In this document: piece after piece, positions 16,486 to 26,319 of the stretch
How positions within the stretch are numbered: position 1 is the stretch's first letter
Layout: each line of letters begins with the position of its first letter
Assembly: GCA_018335275.1 (NCBI GenBank)
Contig: JAGXKM010000013.1
Location: forward strand, 1 to 36,791
Origin: Anaerolineales bacterium
GTDB lineage: Bacteria > Chloroflexota > Anaerolineae > Anaerolineales > UBA11858
Length of the DNA stretch: 36,791 bases
Direction: 5' to 3'
Notes under the pieces: generated by a model
Told to the model about the DNA's origin: nothing
Database searches by the model: none
What the model saw: only the letters and a program-made list of their open reading frames with translations
Program-made: the position numbers and the translations under genes

Positions 16486-17580
16486 TCAGGGGCTTTGCTC
16501 CAGCTGAATATCACGCAGCTGGAGCGTTCGTGTTCGCAAGCCGTCCTCGTTCCAGGCTTCCAGGAAATATTCCAGGGGAGCAGAGATCACATCCTCATAC
16601 CCCGGGACATCGTGGGCATGAATCGACACTTCCCAGCGACCGCCGGCTGCTGCGGCCATGGCCTGATTCTGCCAGGATTCTCCTCCCTGGAGGCGGTAAT
16701 AAATCACGGCCTGGGTGACCCTGGATTCCCCACCGATGTCCGCTGAAATCGTGACCTCTCTGAGATGATAATCCCCCCAGTAAAAGACGTCAGTGCTCCG
16801 CGTGACGCGCTGGATGTAAGGCGGAGAAGAGAGGTACGCCAGTTCCTCCGGTATGCAGGAGGTCTCCACCACGGAATCGGACACCCAGCACCTGAGGTCA
16901 TCCTCCGGAAGCGCCACGTTCCACCAGGTCCAATCCTGGTTTCTACCCTCCACTGACAACCTGTCCCCTTCCGCGAGATAAGCCAGGACCGTGTTTCCCG
17001 TGTGAGGGCCGGCGCGGCAGTTGGCATTCACCTGCACGTCCACCGATGGGGCACAGGGGGTGGATGTCGGCAAAGGAGCAGCCGTGGCTGCCGCTGTGAG
17101 CGTTGGCAGGGGGGTGAAGGTAGGTGTGTGCGTGATGGTTTCAGGGCGTATGTTGATGGTGACGGTGGCTGGAGCGCTCCAAACGCCATCCGTATTCTGC
17201 ACCCGGGCCTGGATGAGATAAGAGCCAGGTCCTGCTGGTGCCCAGGTGTGCTCCATCGAGACCAATAAACGATCAGGTTCCGGATCCTGCAGTGTGGACA
17301 GCAGCTCATCGTTCACACGGACCTCCAGTGCGGAGATGCCGCCGGGATCCGTCCCATGGATCACCACCCGATACGGGGCCAGGGGCAATACAGCGCCATC
17401 CAGCGGGGCGTCCACCCAGGCTTTCAGGGAGGGGCTCAAATTTGAATCCGTCTCAAGTTCCCCGCAGGCAGGCGCTGCCATGATCAGGACCAGGGCCATC
17501 CCGACCAGAAGGCGCTGGATCCACCTCTCCAGCGGCCTGGGTATCAGGGAAGAAAATCGTTCAGGGATAACAGGGAGCAT
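16486..17580 (-). CDS. Lipoprotein with Ig-like and SH3-like domains
   Basis: 364 residues from the ATG at 17580; CAGGAGACAC precedes it, and the frame further upstream is only a shadow of the next gene. Lipobox MAAPAC ends at Cys39. Residues about 50-140 form an Ig-like domain (AWVDAPLDGAVLPLAPYRV ... SYLIQARVQNTDGVWS), followed by a Thr/Pro linker (about 150-175), then an SH3-like module (about 177-240: VNANCRAGPHTGNTVLAYL, DWTWWNVALP, CWVSDSVVETSC). A last beta-sandwich (about 245-364) has DVFYWGDYHLREVTISADI. It starts 20 bases inside the end of the 1007-residue gene, so the two are translated together and probably act together at the cell surface. Confidence 0.8.
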   Translation of the reverse strand: MLPVIPERFSSLIPRPLERWIQRLLVGMALVLIMAAPACGELETDSNLSPSLKAWVDAPLDGAVLPLAPYRVVIHGTDPGGISALEVRVNDELLSTLQDPEPDRLLVSMEHTWAPAGPGSYLIQARVQNTDGVWSAPATVTINIRPETITHTPTFTPLPTLTAAATAAPLPTSTPCAPSVDVQVNANCRAGPHTGNTVLAYLAEGDRLSVEGRNQDWTWWNVALPEDDLRCWVSDSVVETSCIPEELAYLSSPPYIQRVTRSTDVFYWGDYHLREVTISADIGGESRVTQAVIYYRLQGGESWQNQAMAAAAGGRWEVSIHAHDVPGYEDVISAPLEYFLEAWNEDGLRTRTLQLRDIQLEQSP

Positions 17581-20500
17581 GTGTCTCCTGATGGATAATA
17601 GGGCCGTCCGCAGCGCCGCAGGGGACAAGGGTAGAATCCTCGGTGGGTGTGCTGCTGCCCACCAAACCCGGGGGCACGCTGAGACAGGACACCTCGGCCT
17701 TAATCTCCAGTCTTCCCCCCTCGTACAGGCAGCGCCAATCAAAATTTGCGCCCCGGCGTCCCCCTAATCCTCCCACATCACTGAGCTCGATGCCTCTTTT
17801 TTCGAGCTCGGATGCTAACTTCATGAGGTGGCCCGGGATGGCATAGGAGGTCCACTGGAACGTGACCGGGATCGTGATCGATTCCCCGGGATCCATGGCG
17901 GGCAGGGGGATGGATTCCGCTTTAAAGACAAGACCCTGCAGCTCGCCGGGATTGACAGAAATAGTGAAGTTTTCTTTGTAGGGCTCTCCCCCCCAATAGG
18001 AATAGGAATAAGGGATGGTTTGCCCGATCAAATTCGTGTTCGTCCCCCATACCCGCATGTCGAGGACATACGAGGGCGATCCGTGATAGGAAAATGGGGG
18101 AGGTGGTCCATCCCCCGTCCTCGTCACCCGCACCCGGGCCAGGGCTGGATTGGACAACCCTTCAGGCACGGGTTCCGTGTCCACGCCGTCCGGGAAACAA
18201 AACGTGTTCTTCCCCAGGGCATGAGCCCACTTCGCGTTCCCGCAGGCCGGCTGGTCATGCTGGTCAACTACGTTCTCGACGATCTCCTCAAGCTCCGAAC
18301 GAAGCGCATCCCGGCAGGCTTCCGGGCAGGGGATCCCGGCTTCAGCAACCGCCAGTTCAATAGCGTAATCGATGCCCTGGTCAGCCAACTGGTCAAAATC
18401 AGGCAGGGTGGGCGGGATCCCGGTGAAATAGGTCATACCGATCTCCAGGCCCGCTTTCAGGCCCGCTTTACAGGCCGCGTCACAGGGGATGCCCAGCTCG
18501 TTGATCACCGCTGCGGCCGCCTCCACGATCCCGTCTTTCAAGGCGTTGAAAGCGCCGGTCACCGTATCCCAAAACTTATTCAACCCTTCCTCGAGCATGC
18601 CCGCCCACTGCTCCAGGATGGATTCCTCCGGGGCATCATAATCGGTGGGGCAGATCAACAAATTATTGTCCATGGCATACAGCAGTTGATCATATAGGTC
18701 GGAGGCCATATCCGTGATTTGCTGGTCGTAAATGGCGGGGGGAAATGTATCTCGAAAATCCTGCCAGATCCGGTCATAATCCAACTCGAGGATGGAAACG
18801 CAGCCCCAGTACTCCGGGTCCGCGCGCTTGATCTCCGAGAATTCCAGAATCTCCACCTCATAGATGTCCGGCAGATGATCCTCAATGACCGGTTCAAACA
18901 CTTCCTCAGCCAGTTTGACCCTGATCTCCACCACATTCGAGGGCGGCCCGGCAGGCTGATTTCCCGCCAGCGGCGTAAACCGGGCGTAATACGTGGTCCT
19001 GATCCGGGGAAGACCCGCGAGGCTGAACGAGGGCGCCTCCTGGTCCTGAAACTGCACTCCTCCGCAGGGAAGGGCATGGGGATCATAGACGGATAAATCT
19101 CCAAAGTCCACCCTAAACGCCCCACTTTTGCCCCCCTTGGCGCAGCCCGCGGCGATCAAACCCGGGGGATCAAGCAGGTGATTTTCCGGAAACGGCTCAG
19201 ATGAGACCTGCCACAAAACCTCAGTCGTCCCCGGCGCGTTGGTGGACCAATAAAACTCCCGGAGCCGATCTTCCCCGCCGGCGCCGATCTCCCCATATGT
19301 GGACCGGAACTGGCTGGCTGCATCCCCGGTGCATCCCGTGCCCAGATTGCATATGGTTAAGTCGGAACGCTCCACCCGGGAATACCAGGATCCGAGATTG
19401 ACAAGCGATCCCGCTTCCCACCCCCAGAGCACCAGATCTATCTCATACACCGACACGGGTGAACGGTCCACAAGCTGATCGGCGATCTCGTCCACGGAAA
19501 CCGTGAACTCAGACGGTATCAAAAATTGATCGGGGTCCTCCGGAAAACGTTTGAATCCGCCCCCGTTGAACGCGTAATACACATACGCCAGGTCCACGGT
19601 TTCAGCTATGGAGAGTGCCCCTTCACTCCACTCAATCCCCTGGTTGATGGATAAATGCTGGCAATTGGCATCCGCGAAATTCACCAGTACAGGCGCTCCC
19701 GGTGATTCTCCACGGGTATTGAAAGATGCCGCGTAATAAATCAGCGGGCCCTTTTGATCCTGATCCCGATAGGTGAGCTGCTCTCCTGCAGCCAATGGCC
19801 CTAAAGCGGCGATTCGCACAAAGGAATCGCTCCCCGGCTGGGAGCGATAGATGAAATACCCCAGCTCCGTCCCGCCCCTATCCGTGAGGGTGAGGTCGAC
19901 ATCACAATCCGCAGAACTTACCTGCAGCTCAGGCGGCTGCGGCAGTTCTTCTTCCACCGAAAACTTCCTGCTCAACCACAGCGAGACGTCACCCGGCGCT
20001 TCCAGCTCCGGGACAGCGGAAAGGGAGGTCGGCGGGCTGCTCGTTTGCGGGGCATTTGAGTCATTTAGCCTTTTCCGGACTTCCTCAGGTAAAATCTCTA
20101 CTCTTCTCACCCCATCCGCCGGCCGGGAATCAGCTGGAACCACCCCGAACCCGGACGGATCTGTAGCGGTGACAGCCAGGGTATGGGATTGAGCGAGATT
20201 TCCTTCACCGTCCCTGGCCCGCACGAAGAGGCGGTGGGACCCATTGACGACCGGCATCCACCGGAATACGTGCGCGGAGTAGGGAGCCTTCCCTCCATCC
20301 AGGGCGGCGCTGGAAATCCGCCTTCCATCCACCCACAACTCCAGCGTGTCAAGTTTATATCTGTGGGAAATGGTGACCCGGACAGGGATGAAAGCATCCG
20401 CCGGCCACTGGGAGCCATGTTCCGGAGCGTGAATCATTATGCTCATTGGAGCCTGGTTAACAGGAAACTGCTCATCCAGGGATGGGATCCGGTTCACCCC

Positions 20501-20584
20501 CCAATACAGGAAGCCCAGAATGAGCCCCAGAGCCAGCAGGACAGATGCAGACCAGATGATGAGCGCACGACGCGTTTTTCTCAA
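17561..20584 (-). CDS. Large membrane-anchored extracytoplasmic protein with Ig/FnIII-like domains
   Basis: 1007 residues, starting at a TTG (20584) with a GGGGAAGAG-type site just before it. One membrane helix (about 8-30) anchors it. Residues 45-142 form an Ig-like domain ending NGSHRLFVRARDGEGNLAQS. Two or three fibronectin-like modules follow (about 215-305, 310-405 and 440-555, with YYAASFNTRGESPGAP and TTYYARFTPLAGNQPAGPPSN). Residues 600-775 are helical, and within them GIPCDAACKAGLKAGLE (698) recurs as GIPCPEACRDALRSELE (749), a Cys-containing internal repeat. The C-terminal 200 residues are beta-rich and end in a Cys/Pro-rich tail. Function unknown; the next gene overlaps its end, making a two-gene surface unit. 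Confidence 0.75.
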   Translation of the reverse strand: MRKTRRALIIWSASVLLALGLILGFLYWGVNRIPSLDEQFPVNQAPMSIMIHAPEHGSQWPADAFIPVRVTISHRYKLDTLELWVDGRRISSAALDGGKAPYSAHVFRWMPVVNGSHRLFVRARDGEGNLAQSHTLAVTATDPSGFGVVPADSRPADGVRRVEILPEEVRKRLNDSNAPQTSSPPTSLSAVPELEAPGDVSLWLSRKFSVEEELPQPPELQVSSADCDVDLTLTDRGGTELGYFIYRSQPGSDSFVRIAALGPLAAGEQLTYRDQDQKGPLIYYAASFNTRGESPGAPVLVNFADANCQHLSINQGIEWSEGALSIAETVDLAYVYYAFNGGGFKRFPEDPDQFLIPSEFTVSVDEIADQLVDRSPVSVYEIDLVLWGWEAGSLVNLGSWYSRVERSDLTICNLGTGCTGDAASQFRSTYGEIGAGGEDRLREFYWSTNAPGTTEVLWQVSSEPFPENHLLDPPGLIAAGCAKGGKSGAFRVDFGDLSVYDPHALPCGGVQFQDQEAPSFSLAGLPRIRTTYYARFTPLAGNQPAGPPSNVVEIRVKLAEEVFEPVIEDHLPDIYEVEILEFSEIKRADPEYWGCVSILELDYDRIWQDFRDTFPPAIYDQQITDMASDLYDQLLYAMDNNLLICPTDYDAPEESILEQWAGMLEEGLNKFWDTVTGAFNALKDGIVEAAAAVINELGIPCDAACKAGLKAGLEIGMTYFTGIPPTLPDFDQLADQGIDYAIELAVAEAGIPCPEACRDALRSELEEIVENVVDQHDQPACGNAKWAHALGKNTFCFPDGVDTEPVPEGLSNPALARVRVTRTGDGPPPPFSYHGSPSYVLDMRVWGTNTNLIGQTIPYSYSYWGGEPYKENFTISVNPGELQGLVFKAESIPLPAMDPGESITIPVTFQWTSYAIPGHLMKLASELEKRGIELSDVGGLGGRRGANFDWRCLYEGGRLEIKAEVSCLSVPPGLVGSSTPTEDSTLVPCGAADGPIIHQETHAPCYP

Positions 20585-20745
20585 CGACTCTTCCCCTTAA
20601 ACTCTTTCCACAACTAGCTGGATTATATCTGATTTTCAGGGGGTGGGGTGAAAAACCTAAAAGGCTTTCCTTAAACCCATTTTCCCGATCAGACATATCA
20701 TGCACGACATGATCCGCAGAGAAATCCACACTGGCAGCAGTCCTT

Positions 20746-21252
20746 TTATGTGGACCGGTCAGGTACCGTGTTCCTTCTGAAAAAAAACCAGAATCCGGAC
20801 GCATACAGCGCCATTGTCAACGCAAAGTATAAGTGAACTACCAGGGGATGGAGGGCCTGAAGCAGTGACCCGATATCATTCAACCTCCTCATCCCAGCTC
20901 CGTAATTGTAGGCGCTGTTCAGGAGTGGGGAAAGCATGGTGATTATCAAGATATTGACCCACAATCCCCTGCGCTGAATATTAAAAGATGTGCAAATTAA
21001 TACCCCCATTAGAAACGTGAGCAGGTCACCAAAATAAGGGGCCGCTGTCGTCAACCAGGTTGTGCCCCCTCGCCAGGAGACATATCCAAAATAGAATTTA
21101 CCCCCGGGGCCAATGCTGGGCCAGAAGACAAATCTCTGGATCTCTGCGCCTTCCGCTGCGGCAGCCAGAGCATGAAAGCCCTCATGGCGCAATGTGCCCA
21201 GGATAAGATACACAGGGAAAAAGAGCAGCCACAGCCAATCTTTCCTTTTCAT
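20746..21252 (-). CDS. HExxH membrane protein, putative M50-like metalloprotease
   Basis: 168 residues with about four membrane helices. The first helix carries HEGFHALAAAAEGA (His23-Glu24 and His27), the zinc motif of site-2-type proteases, and is followed by a conserved KFYFGYVSWRGG segment. A third zinc ligand (usually an Asp in a later helix) could be the Asp in APYFGDLLTF or the one in LNDIG. The protein is compact compared with typical M50 proteins, so it may be a minimal member or a non-proteolytic relative. AGGTGA lies 5 bases before the ATG at 21252; the open frame upstream of it to 21321 is not supported. Confidence 0.7.
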   Translation of the reverse strand: MKRKDWLWLLFFPVYLILGTLRHEGFHALAAAAEGAEIQRFVFWPSIGPGGKFYFGYVSWRGGTTWLTTAAPYFGDLLTFLMGVLICTSFNIQRRGLWVNILIITMLSPLLNSAYNYGAGMRRLNDIGSLLQALHPLVVHLYFALTMALYASGFWFFFRRNTVPDRST

Positions 21253-21450
21253 GTCGTCACCTGCTTCGTTTCCCGGGCGATCCCCCATAGCATCCCAGAT
21301 CAGAACCGGGGATCCCGGCAACCGCCATGGAATAAGCGTGCATCAAGCGCCAAGGGTTCCCTTGACCCGAACCAACCTGGATGGCGCCAGCATCCAACCC
21401 CTCTGAGAAGGGAGATGCCATTCGCATCCCCCCAAAAGTGCCCGCACTTT

Positions 21451-22620
21451 TCAGATCGCGGCGTGTTTCCCCTCAATGGATTCCACAAGGCCATCCAAAG
21501 CCGCATATGTCTCCTCATCCGGGAGACCTTTAAACAGCTCTGCAGCCAGCATCTCCACCCTCAAATTAGACATTAAATCAGAGATCTGGTCCACCGCCCG
21601 GTTTCCCCAACCGTAGGAACCGATGATCGCTGCGTACTTCAACTTGGGACGCAGGGCGTTGACCAGCGCTGCAGCCGAGATGACATGCGGGTGCGCGCCC
21701 ACCAAAAACGCGGGCGTGCCAATCACGATCGTCGCCGCATCCACGAGAGCCATGGCCAGTTTGCCGATGTCCGTGGTCGTCAGCTCAAACTTTTGCACCG
21801 TGATGCCCCGGTCAACCAGTTCTGTGACCAGGTAATCCACCATGTTTCCTGTGCTCCCGTGCATGGAGATGTACGGGATGACGACGAGGTTTGAGACCTG
21901 GTCCGACGCCCAATCTTCGTAAGCCGAGAGAATGTTCTCCGGGTGATCGTAGACAGGCCCGTGGCTGGGGGCGATGAAATCGAATTCCAGCCCATCCAAT
22001 TTTTTGAGATTTTTCTGAATGATTTTCCGGAAGGGCATCATGATTTCCGCGTAATACCGCTTTGCCGCTTCCATGACATAGGCGTCTTCTCCGGCATAGA
22101 GATCGGTCATGGCGATGTGCGAGCCAAAAAAATCACAGGTGAACAGAACCCGATCCTCCGGGAGGAAGGTGACCATGGTTTCCGGCCAATGAACCCAGGG
22201 CGTATACAGGAAACGGAGTGTCTTGTCGCCCAGAGAAAGCTCCTCACCATCCTCCACGATCTTGATGCGTTCAGCGGGAATGCTCAGGTGGTTCACCAGC
22301 AGATCCTCCGCTTTTGAGGAACAGATGACAACGGCCTGATCATGTTTTTCCAGAAGAAGAGGGATCGACCCGGAATGGTCTTGCTCGGAGTGCTGGGAAA
22401 CGATGAAATCGATCTCACCCACACCTTCTAACTGGTTCAATAAGACATCCGATTTGTCCGGGTCCACGGTGTCAATCAGCGCCGTCTTTTCCGATCCCTG
22501 CACAAGGTAGGAATTGTAACTGGTGCCGTCCGGGAGGGGAATCAAGGCATCAAACAACCTCCGGTCCCAATCCACAGCGCCCATCCACTGCACGCCTTCT
22601 GCAATCTTTTTCGGTTTCAT
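21451..22620 (-). CDS. fprA: FprA-family A-type flavoprotein (flavo-diiron protein)
   Basis: 389 residues. The metallo-beta-lactamase-like domain (about 1-245) carries all diiron ligands in place: HSEQDH (His77, Glu79, Asp81), His144 in PWVHWPETM, Asp163 in TCDFFGSH and His220 in PSHGPV. The flavodoxin domain (about 248-389) has the FMN phosphate loop SMHGSTGNM and a YGWGNRA loop. Such enzymes reduce O2 to water or NO to N2O in the cytosol, using electrons from rubredoxin or a reductase, and protect anaerobes. No rubredoxin gene is adjacent. The second ATG (22620) is chosen because AAGGAG abuts the first one and lies 6 bases before the second. Confidence 0.95.
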   Translation of the reverse strand: MKPKKIAEGVQWMGAVDWDRRLFDALIPLPDGTSYNSYLVQGSEKTALIDTVDPDKSDVLLNQLEGVGEIDFIVSQHSEQDHSGSIPLLLEKHDQAVVICSSKAEDLLVNHLSIPAERIKIVEDGEELSLGDKTLRFLYTPWVHWPETMVTFLPEDRVLFTCDFFGSHIAMTDLYAGEDAYVMEAAKRYYAEIMMPFRKIIQKNLKKLDGLEFDFIAPSHGPVYDHPENILSAYEDWASDQVSNLVVIPYISMHGSTGNMVDYLVTELVDRGITVQKFELTTTDIGKLAMALVDAATIVIGTPAFLVGAHPHVISAAALVNALRPKLKYAAIIGSYGWGNRAVDQISDLMSNLRVEMLAAELFKGLPDEETYAALDGLVESIEGKHAAI

Positions 22621-22736
22621 TTTCATCTCCTTACGAATAAATTTAAAGCCTCAAGCCTACTATCCACTTCTCTTTCCCGGTTTTCGCTCCGACGCTGATC
22701 AGGTCTTGTTTCTAAATTTCACTGTGGCATACCCAA

Positions 22737-24068
22737 TCAATCGCCAAAGCGGCCCAGGAGTTCATAAATTGCATCTGTGCCAAACGCAAGCGCATCAACC
22801 GGAATACGCTCATCCGCCGCGTGAATCGTATCCAGGAAGCTGAAATCTTCCGGCACAGCCATGGGCGTGAAGCTGTAGCTTTGAATCCCCAGGCGGGAGA
22901 AAAACCGGGCGTCCGTGACGCCGCTTAACAGCAATGGCACAGGCACGCCGCCGGGATCCGCCTGCCGTAAAACGTCAGCCAGGGTCTCAAACAATCCCAT
23001 ATCCGTTTCCACCGGTCCGGGATCATACTGCACCACGTCCAGATCTACTTCCTCGCCGACGATGGAGCGCAGCTCGGTGATCAAATCCTCCGATTGGAAA
23101 CCCGGCAGCAGCCGCCCATCGAGCTCCACAGAGACTCTGCCGGGTATGACGTTAATCTTATCACTTCCCTGTAGAATCGTGGGACTCACGGAGTTGTGAA
23201 TCAGGGGATCGAATATGCGCCCGCGCTCACCGAGCAGCCTGAGGATGATATCCGCCAGGGCGGGCCTCATCAACAGCCTGGGCAGCAAGCTGCTCACCCC
23301 GCTTAAGGAAGCGGCCATGGCCCGCAACATAACCCGGGCGGGAGGTGTGATATGAACAGGCAAACGCCACGTATTGAGTCTGCGAAGGAGTTCGGCGAGC
23401 CTGGCCACCGCCCCTCCGCGGACAGGAACGGACCCATGTCCTCCCGGGTCGTGAACGGTGGCCTTCATCCAGCAAAACTGCTTTTCCGCAATCTGGATAG
23501 GATAAAAACGCGTGTTTCCAATATGAAAGGTGAACCCGCCAAACTCACCAATCGCGTACCGCACCCCATCAAAAAGATCAGGGTGCTCTTCAACCAGGAA
23601 CTTGACCCCGAATTCACCCGCCGCTTCCTCGTCGCTGACCACGGCCAGGATCACATCCCCGGGGAGCTTCAAATTCTCAGTTTTTGCGCGGAGGAAGGCG
23701 GCCAGCATCATGGCCACACCGCCCTTCATATCCAAAGCGCCCCGCCCCCACACATAGCCGTTCCGCAGCACCCCCTCAAAGGGCGGATGCTGCCAGTCCT
23801 GACCTTTTGTGGTCACCACATCCACATGCCCGAAAAAAAGCAGGGGAGGCGCATCCCCCCGCCCGGATAACCGGGCCACGAGATTGGAACGGTTCGGCGC
23901 TTTAGAAAGCACGGTGGTCTCGATCCCAGCCTCCGTCAGCAGACGATCGATGGAGGCAATACATTCGGATTCATTTCCGGGAGGATTTGTGGTATCGAAT
24001 TGAATGAGCCTTTGAAGTATCTCCACAGGACGATGGTGGAGAGAGGATTCTTTTTTCGCTTCTGCCAT
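22737..24068 (-). CDS. M20 family metallopeptidase (ArgE/DapE-like)
   Basis: 443 residues, the usual length. Zinc-site motifs are complete: GHVDVV (His81, Asp83), WGRGALDMKGG (bridging Asp113) and SDEEAAGEFG (catalytic Glu147, ligand Glu148). The lid domain spans about 205-330 with HDPGGHGSVP, and the last His ligand is probably in DTIHAADERIP near the C-terminus. The family hydrolyses N-acyl amino acids or dipeptides in the cytosol; the particular substrate cannot be told. GGAAAGGGAAAAGTT precedes the ATG. It is upstream of the flavo-diiron gene on the same strand, with a 116-base gap, so possibly separate. Confidence 0.93.
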   Translation of the reverse strand: MAEAKKESSLHHRPVEILQRLIQFDTTNPPGNESECIASIDRLLTEAGIETTVLSKAPNRSNLVARLSGRGDAPPLLFFGHVDVVTTKGQDWQHPPFEGVLRNGYVWGRGALDMKGGVAMMLAAFLRAKTENLKLPGDVILAVVSDEEAAGEFGVKFLVEEHPDLFDGVRYAIGEFGGFTFHIGNTRFYPIQIAEKQFCWMKATVHDPGGHGSVPVRGGAVARLAELLRRLNTWRLPVHITPPARVMLRAMAASLSGVSSLLPRLLMRPALADIILRLLGERGRIFDPLIHNSVSPTILQGSDKINVIPGRVSVELDGRLLPGFQSEDLITELRSIVGEEVDLDVVQYDPGPVETDMGLFETLADVLRQADPGGVPVPLLLSGVTDARFFSRLGIQSYSFTPMAVPEDFSFLDTIHAADERIPVDALAFGTDAIYELLGRFGD

Positions 24069-24136
24069 AACTTTTCCCTTTCCCTGTGGAGTTTAATCTA
24101 GCTTCCTGATAATCAAGGGGAATCCCGGGTTCCCTA

Positions 24137-24403
24137 TCAAGGCTCGCGCCGGGCTTCTTCTCGCTCCTCCTGGTTTTCCAACTCTTTGTGGGCCCGCTTG
24201 TGTAAATGAAGAAAAATTAGCAGGAGAATCGTGCCAGCAGCCAGACTAAACATGATCCTAATCCCTTGTTTTATGACAGGAGCGGATCTGATGAGCAGGG
24301 ATGTCAAGACGAGCTCCCCCACAAAATACACCCAACTGAAAAACACCAGGCCGATCAGGGACAGGACCAGCACAGCGAGGAAAAATTCTTTGGACACACT
24401 CAT
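24137..24403 (-). CDS. Small two-helix membrane protein
   Basis: 88 residues from the ATG at 24403, with GGGAG 5 bases before it. Two membrane helices (about 7-28 and 48-68) are followed by a charged, helical cytosolic tail rich in Lys, Glu and Arg. The family is not recognised. It lies 68 bases upstream of the M20 peptidase gene on the same strand, so the two could be co-transcribed. Confidence 0.6.
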   Translation of the reverse strand: MSVSKEFFLAVLVLSLIGLVFFSWVYFVGELVLTSLLIRSAPVIKQGIRIMFSLAAGTILLLIFLHLHKRAHKELENQEEREEARREP

Positions 24404-24894
24404 ACTATCTCCCATAGAACCATATGGTCCACCAGGAAATCAAACAGACCTCAACGCGTGCCTGACCTCAACCTACTGCCTTTCTGCTGGTCCTGGATGC
24501 AGTTCAGGCATGAGCCATTTCCCTGCCATTCCAACCCCCGCCAAAGATCCTTCGTCCTCCGCAGGAGGACCTCCAGGGACCCTTTTCACAGGTATTATAA
24601 CTTGAAGAATGGTTCGCGCGTTTGTATGGCTCTATTAAAGTCGAGATATAAATGGTGGCATTCCGGTCCATCGCCGCTCAGTCCGAGCTGGTTTTCATCA
24701 GCGCCTATCCCCCAATACTTCCCCTTCTAGATAACAGTTTGTATGGATTATTCCAGAGGGACCAGCGCCCACCGGCCGTAGGCGAGAAAAACTGCCAGGG
24801 CGAAGAGGATGAGACTCAGATACGCTCATCTTTCATATATAATACCAGTAATCACCCTGTCCAACCTCTACCCTTCTACCGCCGGAGGCAACCC
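24404..24894. other. Intergenic stretch, about 490 bases, between divergent genes
   Basis: No intact gene. On the minus strand around 24748-24823 a frame reads AYLSLILFALAVFLAYGRWA and ends VPLE at a TAA, which looks like the membrane helix of a small protein, but it has no start codon; an ATG with MKDERI just upstream is in another frame. This may be a frameshifted remnant of a small membrane protein gene. Confidence 0.4.
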
Positions 24895-26043
24895 ATGACC
24901 AGCTTCCTCTTACGCCAGGCCTATGATCTCAGCGATCCCACATACCTTGAAGCCAACAAAGCAGGAAAAATACACCCCGACCAGAAAGCGATCTTTGGGA
25001 GTTCTCTGGGCCGCCGCCTCATCAAACCCATTAAAGCCGGGTCCAGGAACGTATCCCCATTGGCGGTGGTTGTGCTGATCCTCTCCGTGATCCTTTTTGG
25101 CGGCGTAAAACTTTCTGAAGCGGGCCTTCCACAGGAGTACATCTATACAGGAGCCGCAGTCCTCGGCATCATTCTCCTGGCAGGGATTGGGTACGGGATC
25201 TACCGCTGGATCAGTAAAACGAAAATAGAAAAGGAAATCAAAACCGGTTCCCTGAAACAGGGCACGGGGCGGCTGGCATTCGGCAGACGAGATTATCAGG
25301 TCAAAGTCCAGAGTCAGCATCTGACATTGCCGTTCGGCGGCGCAGGAACCCTATCTCCCGGGGTCGAATACCGGTTCTATTATTTACCCGAATCCGGCAC
25401 CATCCTCTCTGCCGAACCGCTGTCTCCCCTGGATGACCAGCAGGCTCAGAAGAACTACACCGAGATCTTGGCTCAGGCGAACCGGTTCAAACTGGATGTC
25501 CTGGAAAAGAATCAGCAGGGCATCCTGGCTGCCAAGCAAATCCCCCACCTCTTCCAGGGTGTCTTGATCGCCCTCTTATTTATCGGTGTCCTGGGATATT
25601 TTTCGCTCCCTACTTTTCAACCTTATCTCGAGAGAGGAAATTGGAGCGATATGCCCACAGGCATGATGATCCTGGGGCTTATCCTTGGGGGGATCATCCT
25701 TTATGCGGCATACCTGCTTATCAGCTCTTTCCTGGACATGGTCAGCATGCGTGTCCTCAGCCTTGAGGGAGTGGGGCACCCTTTCACGCGCACATCCGGC
25801 AGCACCGAGGAAGACAGATCCATTAACTATTTCTACCAGATTGGCGAACGGAAATTTAGAGTCCCCCAACGGGCCTACGCCGCACTCCTGGGAGGCCTGA
25901 AGTACCGGGCCTATTTCACTCCATACCGGAAAAAACTGGTCAACATTGAAGCGCTTGAATCCCCGCTCACGGAAACCCCCTCGCAAACCGACATCGCCGC
26001 GAGGTTAAAGAATTTCCCCGGCACCCGGATCTCAAGAAAGTAG
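24895..26043 (+). CDS. Multi-span membrane protein with repeated beta module, unknown function
   Basis: 382 residues from the ATG at 24895 with GGAGG 7 bases before it. Four membrane helices lie in two pairs (about 48-68 with 76-96, and 218-240 with 252-275). After each pair comes a soluble beta-rich segment with a shared theme: ending in YRFYYLPESGTILSAEPL in the first and YRAYFTPYRKKLVNIEAL in the second. The protein therefore seems to be an internal duplication of a [two helices + beta module] unit. Function unknown. It is one of the few plus-strand genes here. Confidence 0.7.
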   Translation: MTSFLLRQAYDLSDPTYLEANKAGKIHPDQKAIFGSSLGRRLIKPIKAGSRNVSPLAVVVLILSVILFGGVKLSEAGLPQEYIYTGAAVLGIILLAGIGYGIYRWISKTKIEKEIKTGSLKQGTGRLAFGRRDYQVKVQSQHLTLPFGGAGTLSPGVEYRFYYLPESGTILSAEPLSPLDDQQAQKNYTEILAQANRFKLDVLEKNQQGILAAKQIPHLFQGVLIALLFIGVLGYFSLPTFQPYLERGNWSDMPTGMMILGLILGGIILYAAYLLISSFLDMVSMRVLSLEGVGHPFTRTSGSTEEDRSINYFYQIGERKFRVPQRAYAALLGGLKYRAYFTPYRKKLVNIEALESPLTETPSQTDIAARLKNFPGTRISRK

Positions 26044-26083
26044 AGAGTTTTCACAACGCGGCCTGCTTGGTTGACAAACCTCA

Positions 26084-26197
26084 TCACCCCCGGGCATCCA
26101 GCGCTCTGGATATCGCTTCGACCGCCGAGCGGTCCTGTTCGCGGCCGGTTTCAAACCGGACGATCTGTGTCCGGCTGCGACCATGGAAAGGAATCAT
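26084..26197 (-). pseudogene. Possible gene remnant
   Basis: A 37-codon frame reads MIPFHGRSRTQIVRFETGRE and continues with a helix (RSAVEAISRALDARG), resembling the closing strand and helix of a PH-like domain. It has no ribosome binding site and no upstream half. It contains a 15-base palindrome (26145-26159, CCGGTTT-C-AAACCGG). It is probably what is left of a deleted gene. Confidence 0.25.
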
Positions 26198-26319
26198 AAC
26201 TTTTCATCTTCCACAGCAAGGCGCGCAAACCGTTTCCCGGACCCATGTGCCCGCAGCCAGGGTGACCCGCGCTCGGGCACATTTCCTCGTGGACGCCGAT
26301 GTGAAACGCGGAATCACAT

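Noticed and set aside
13504-20584. Numerous long plus-strand frames opposite the large surface-protein genes
   Set aside because: They are antisense shadows of GC-rich coding DNA, without ribosome binding sites or domains.
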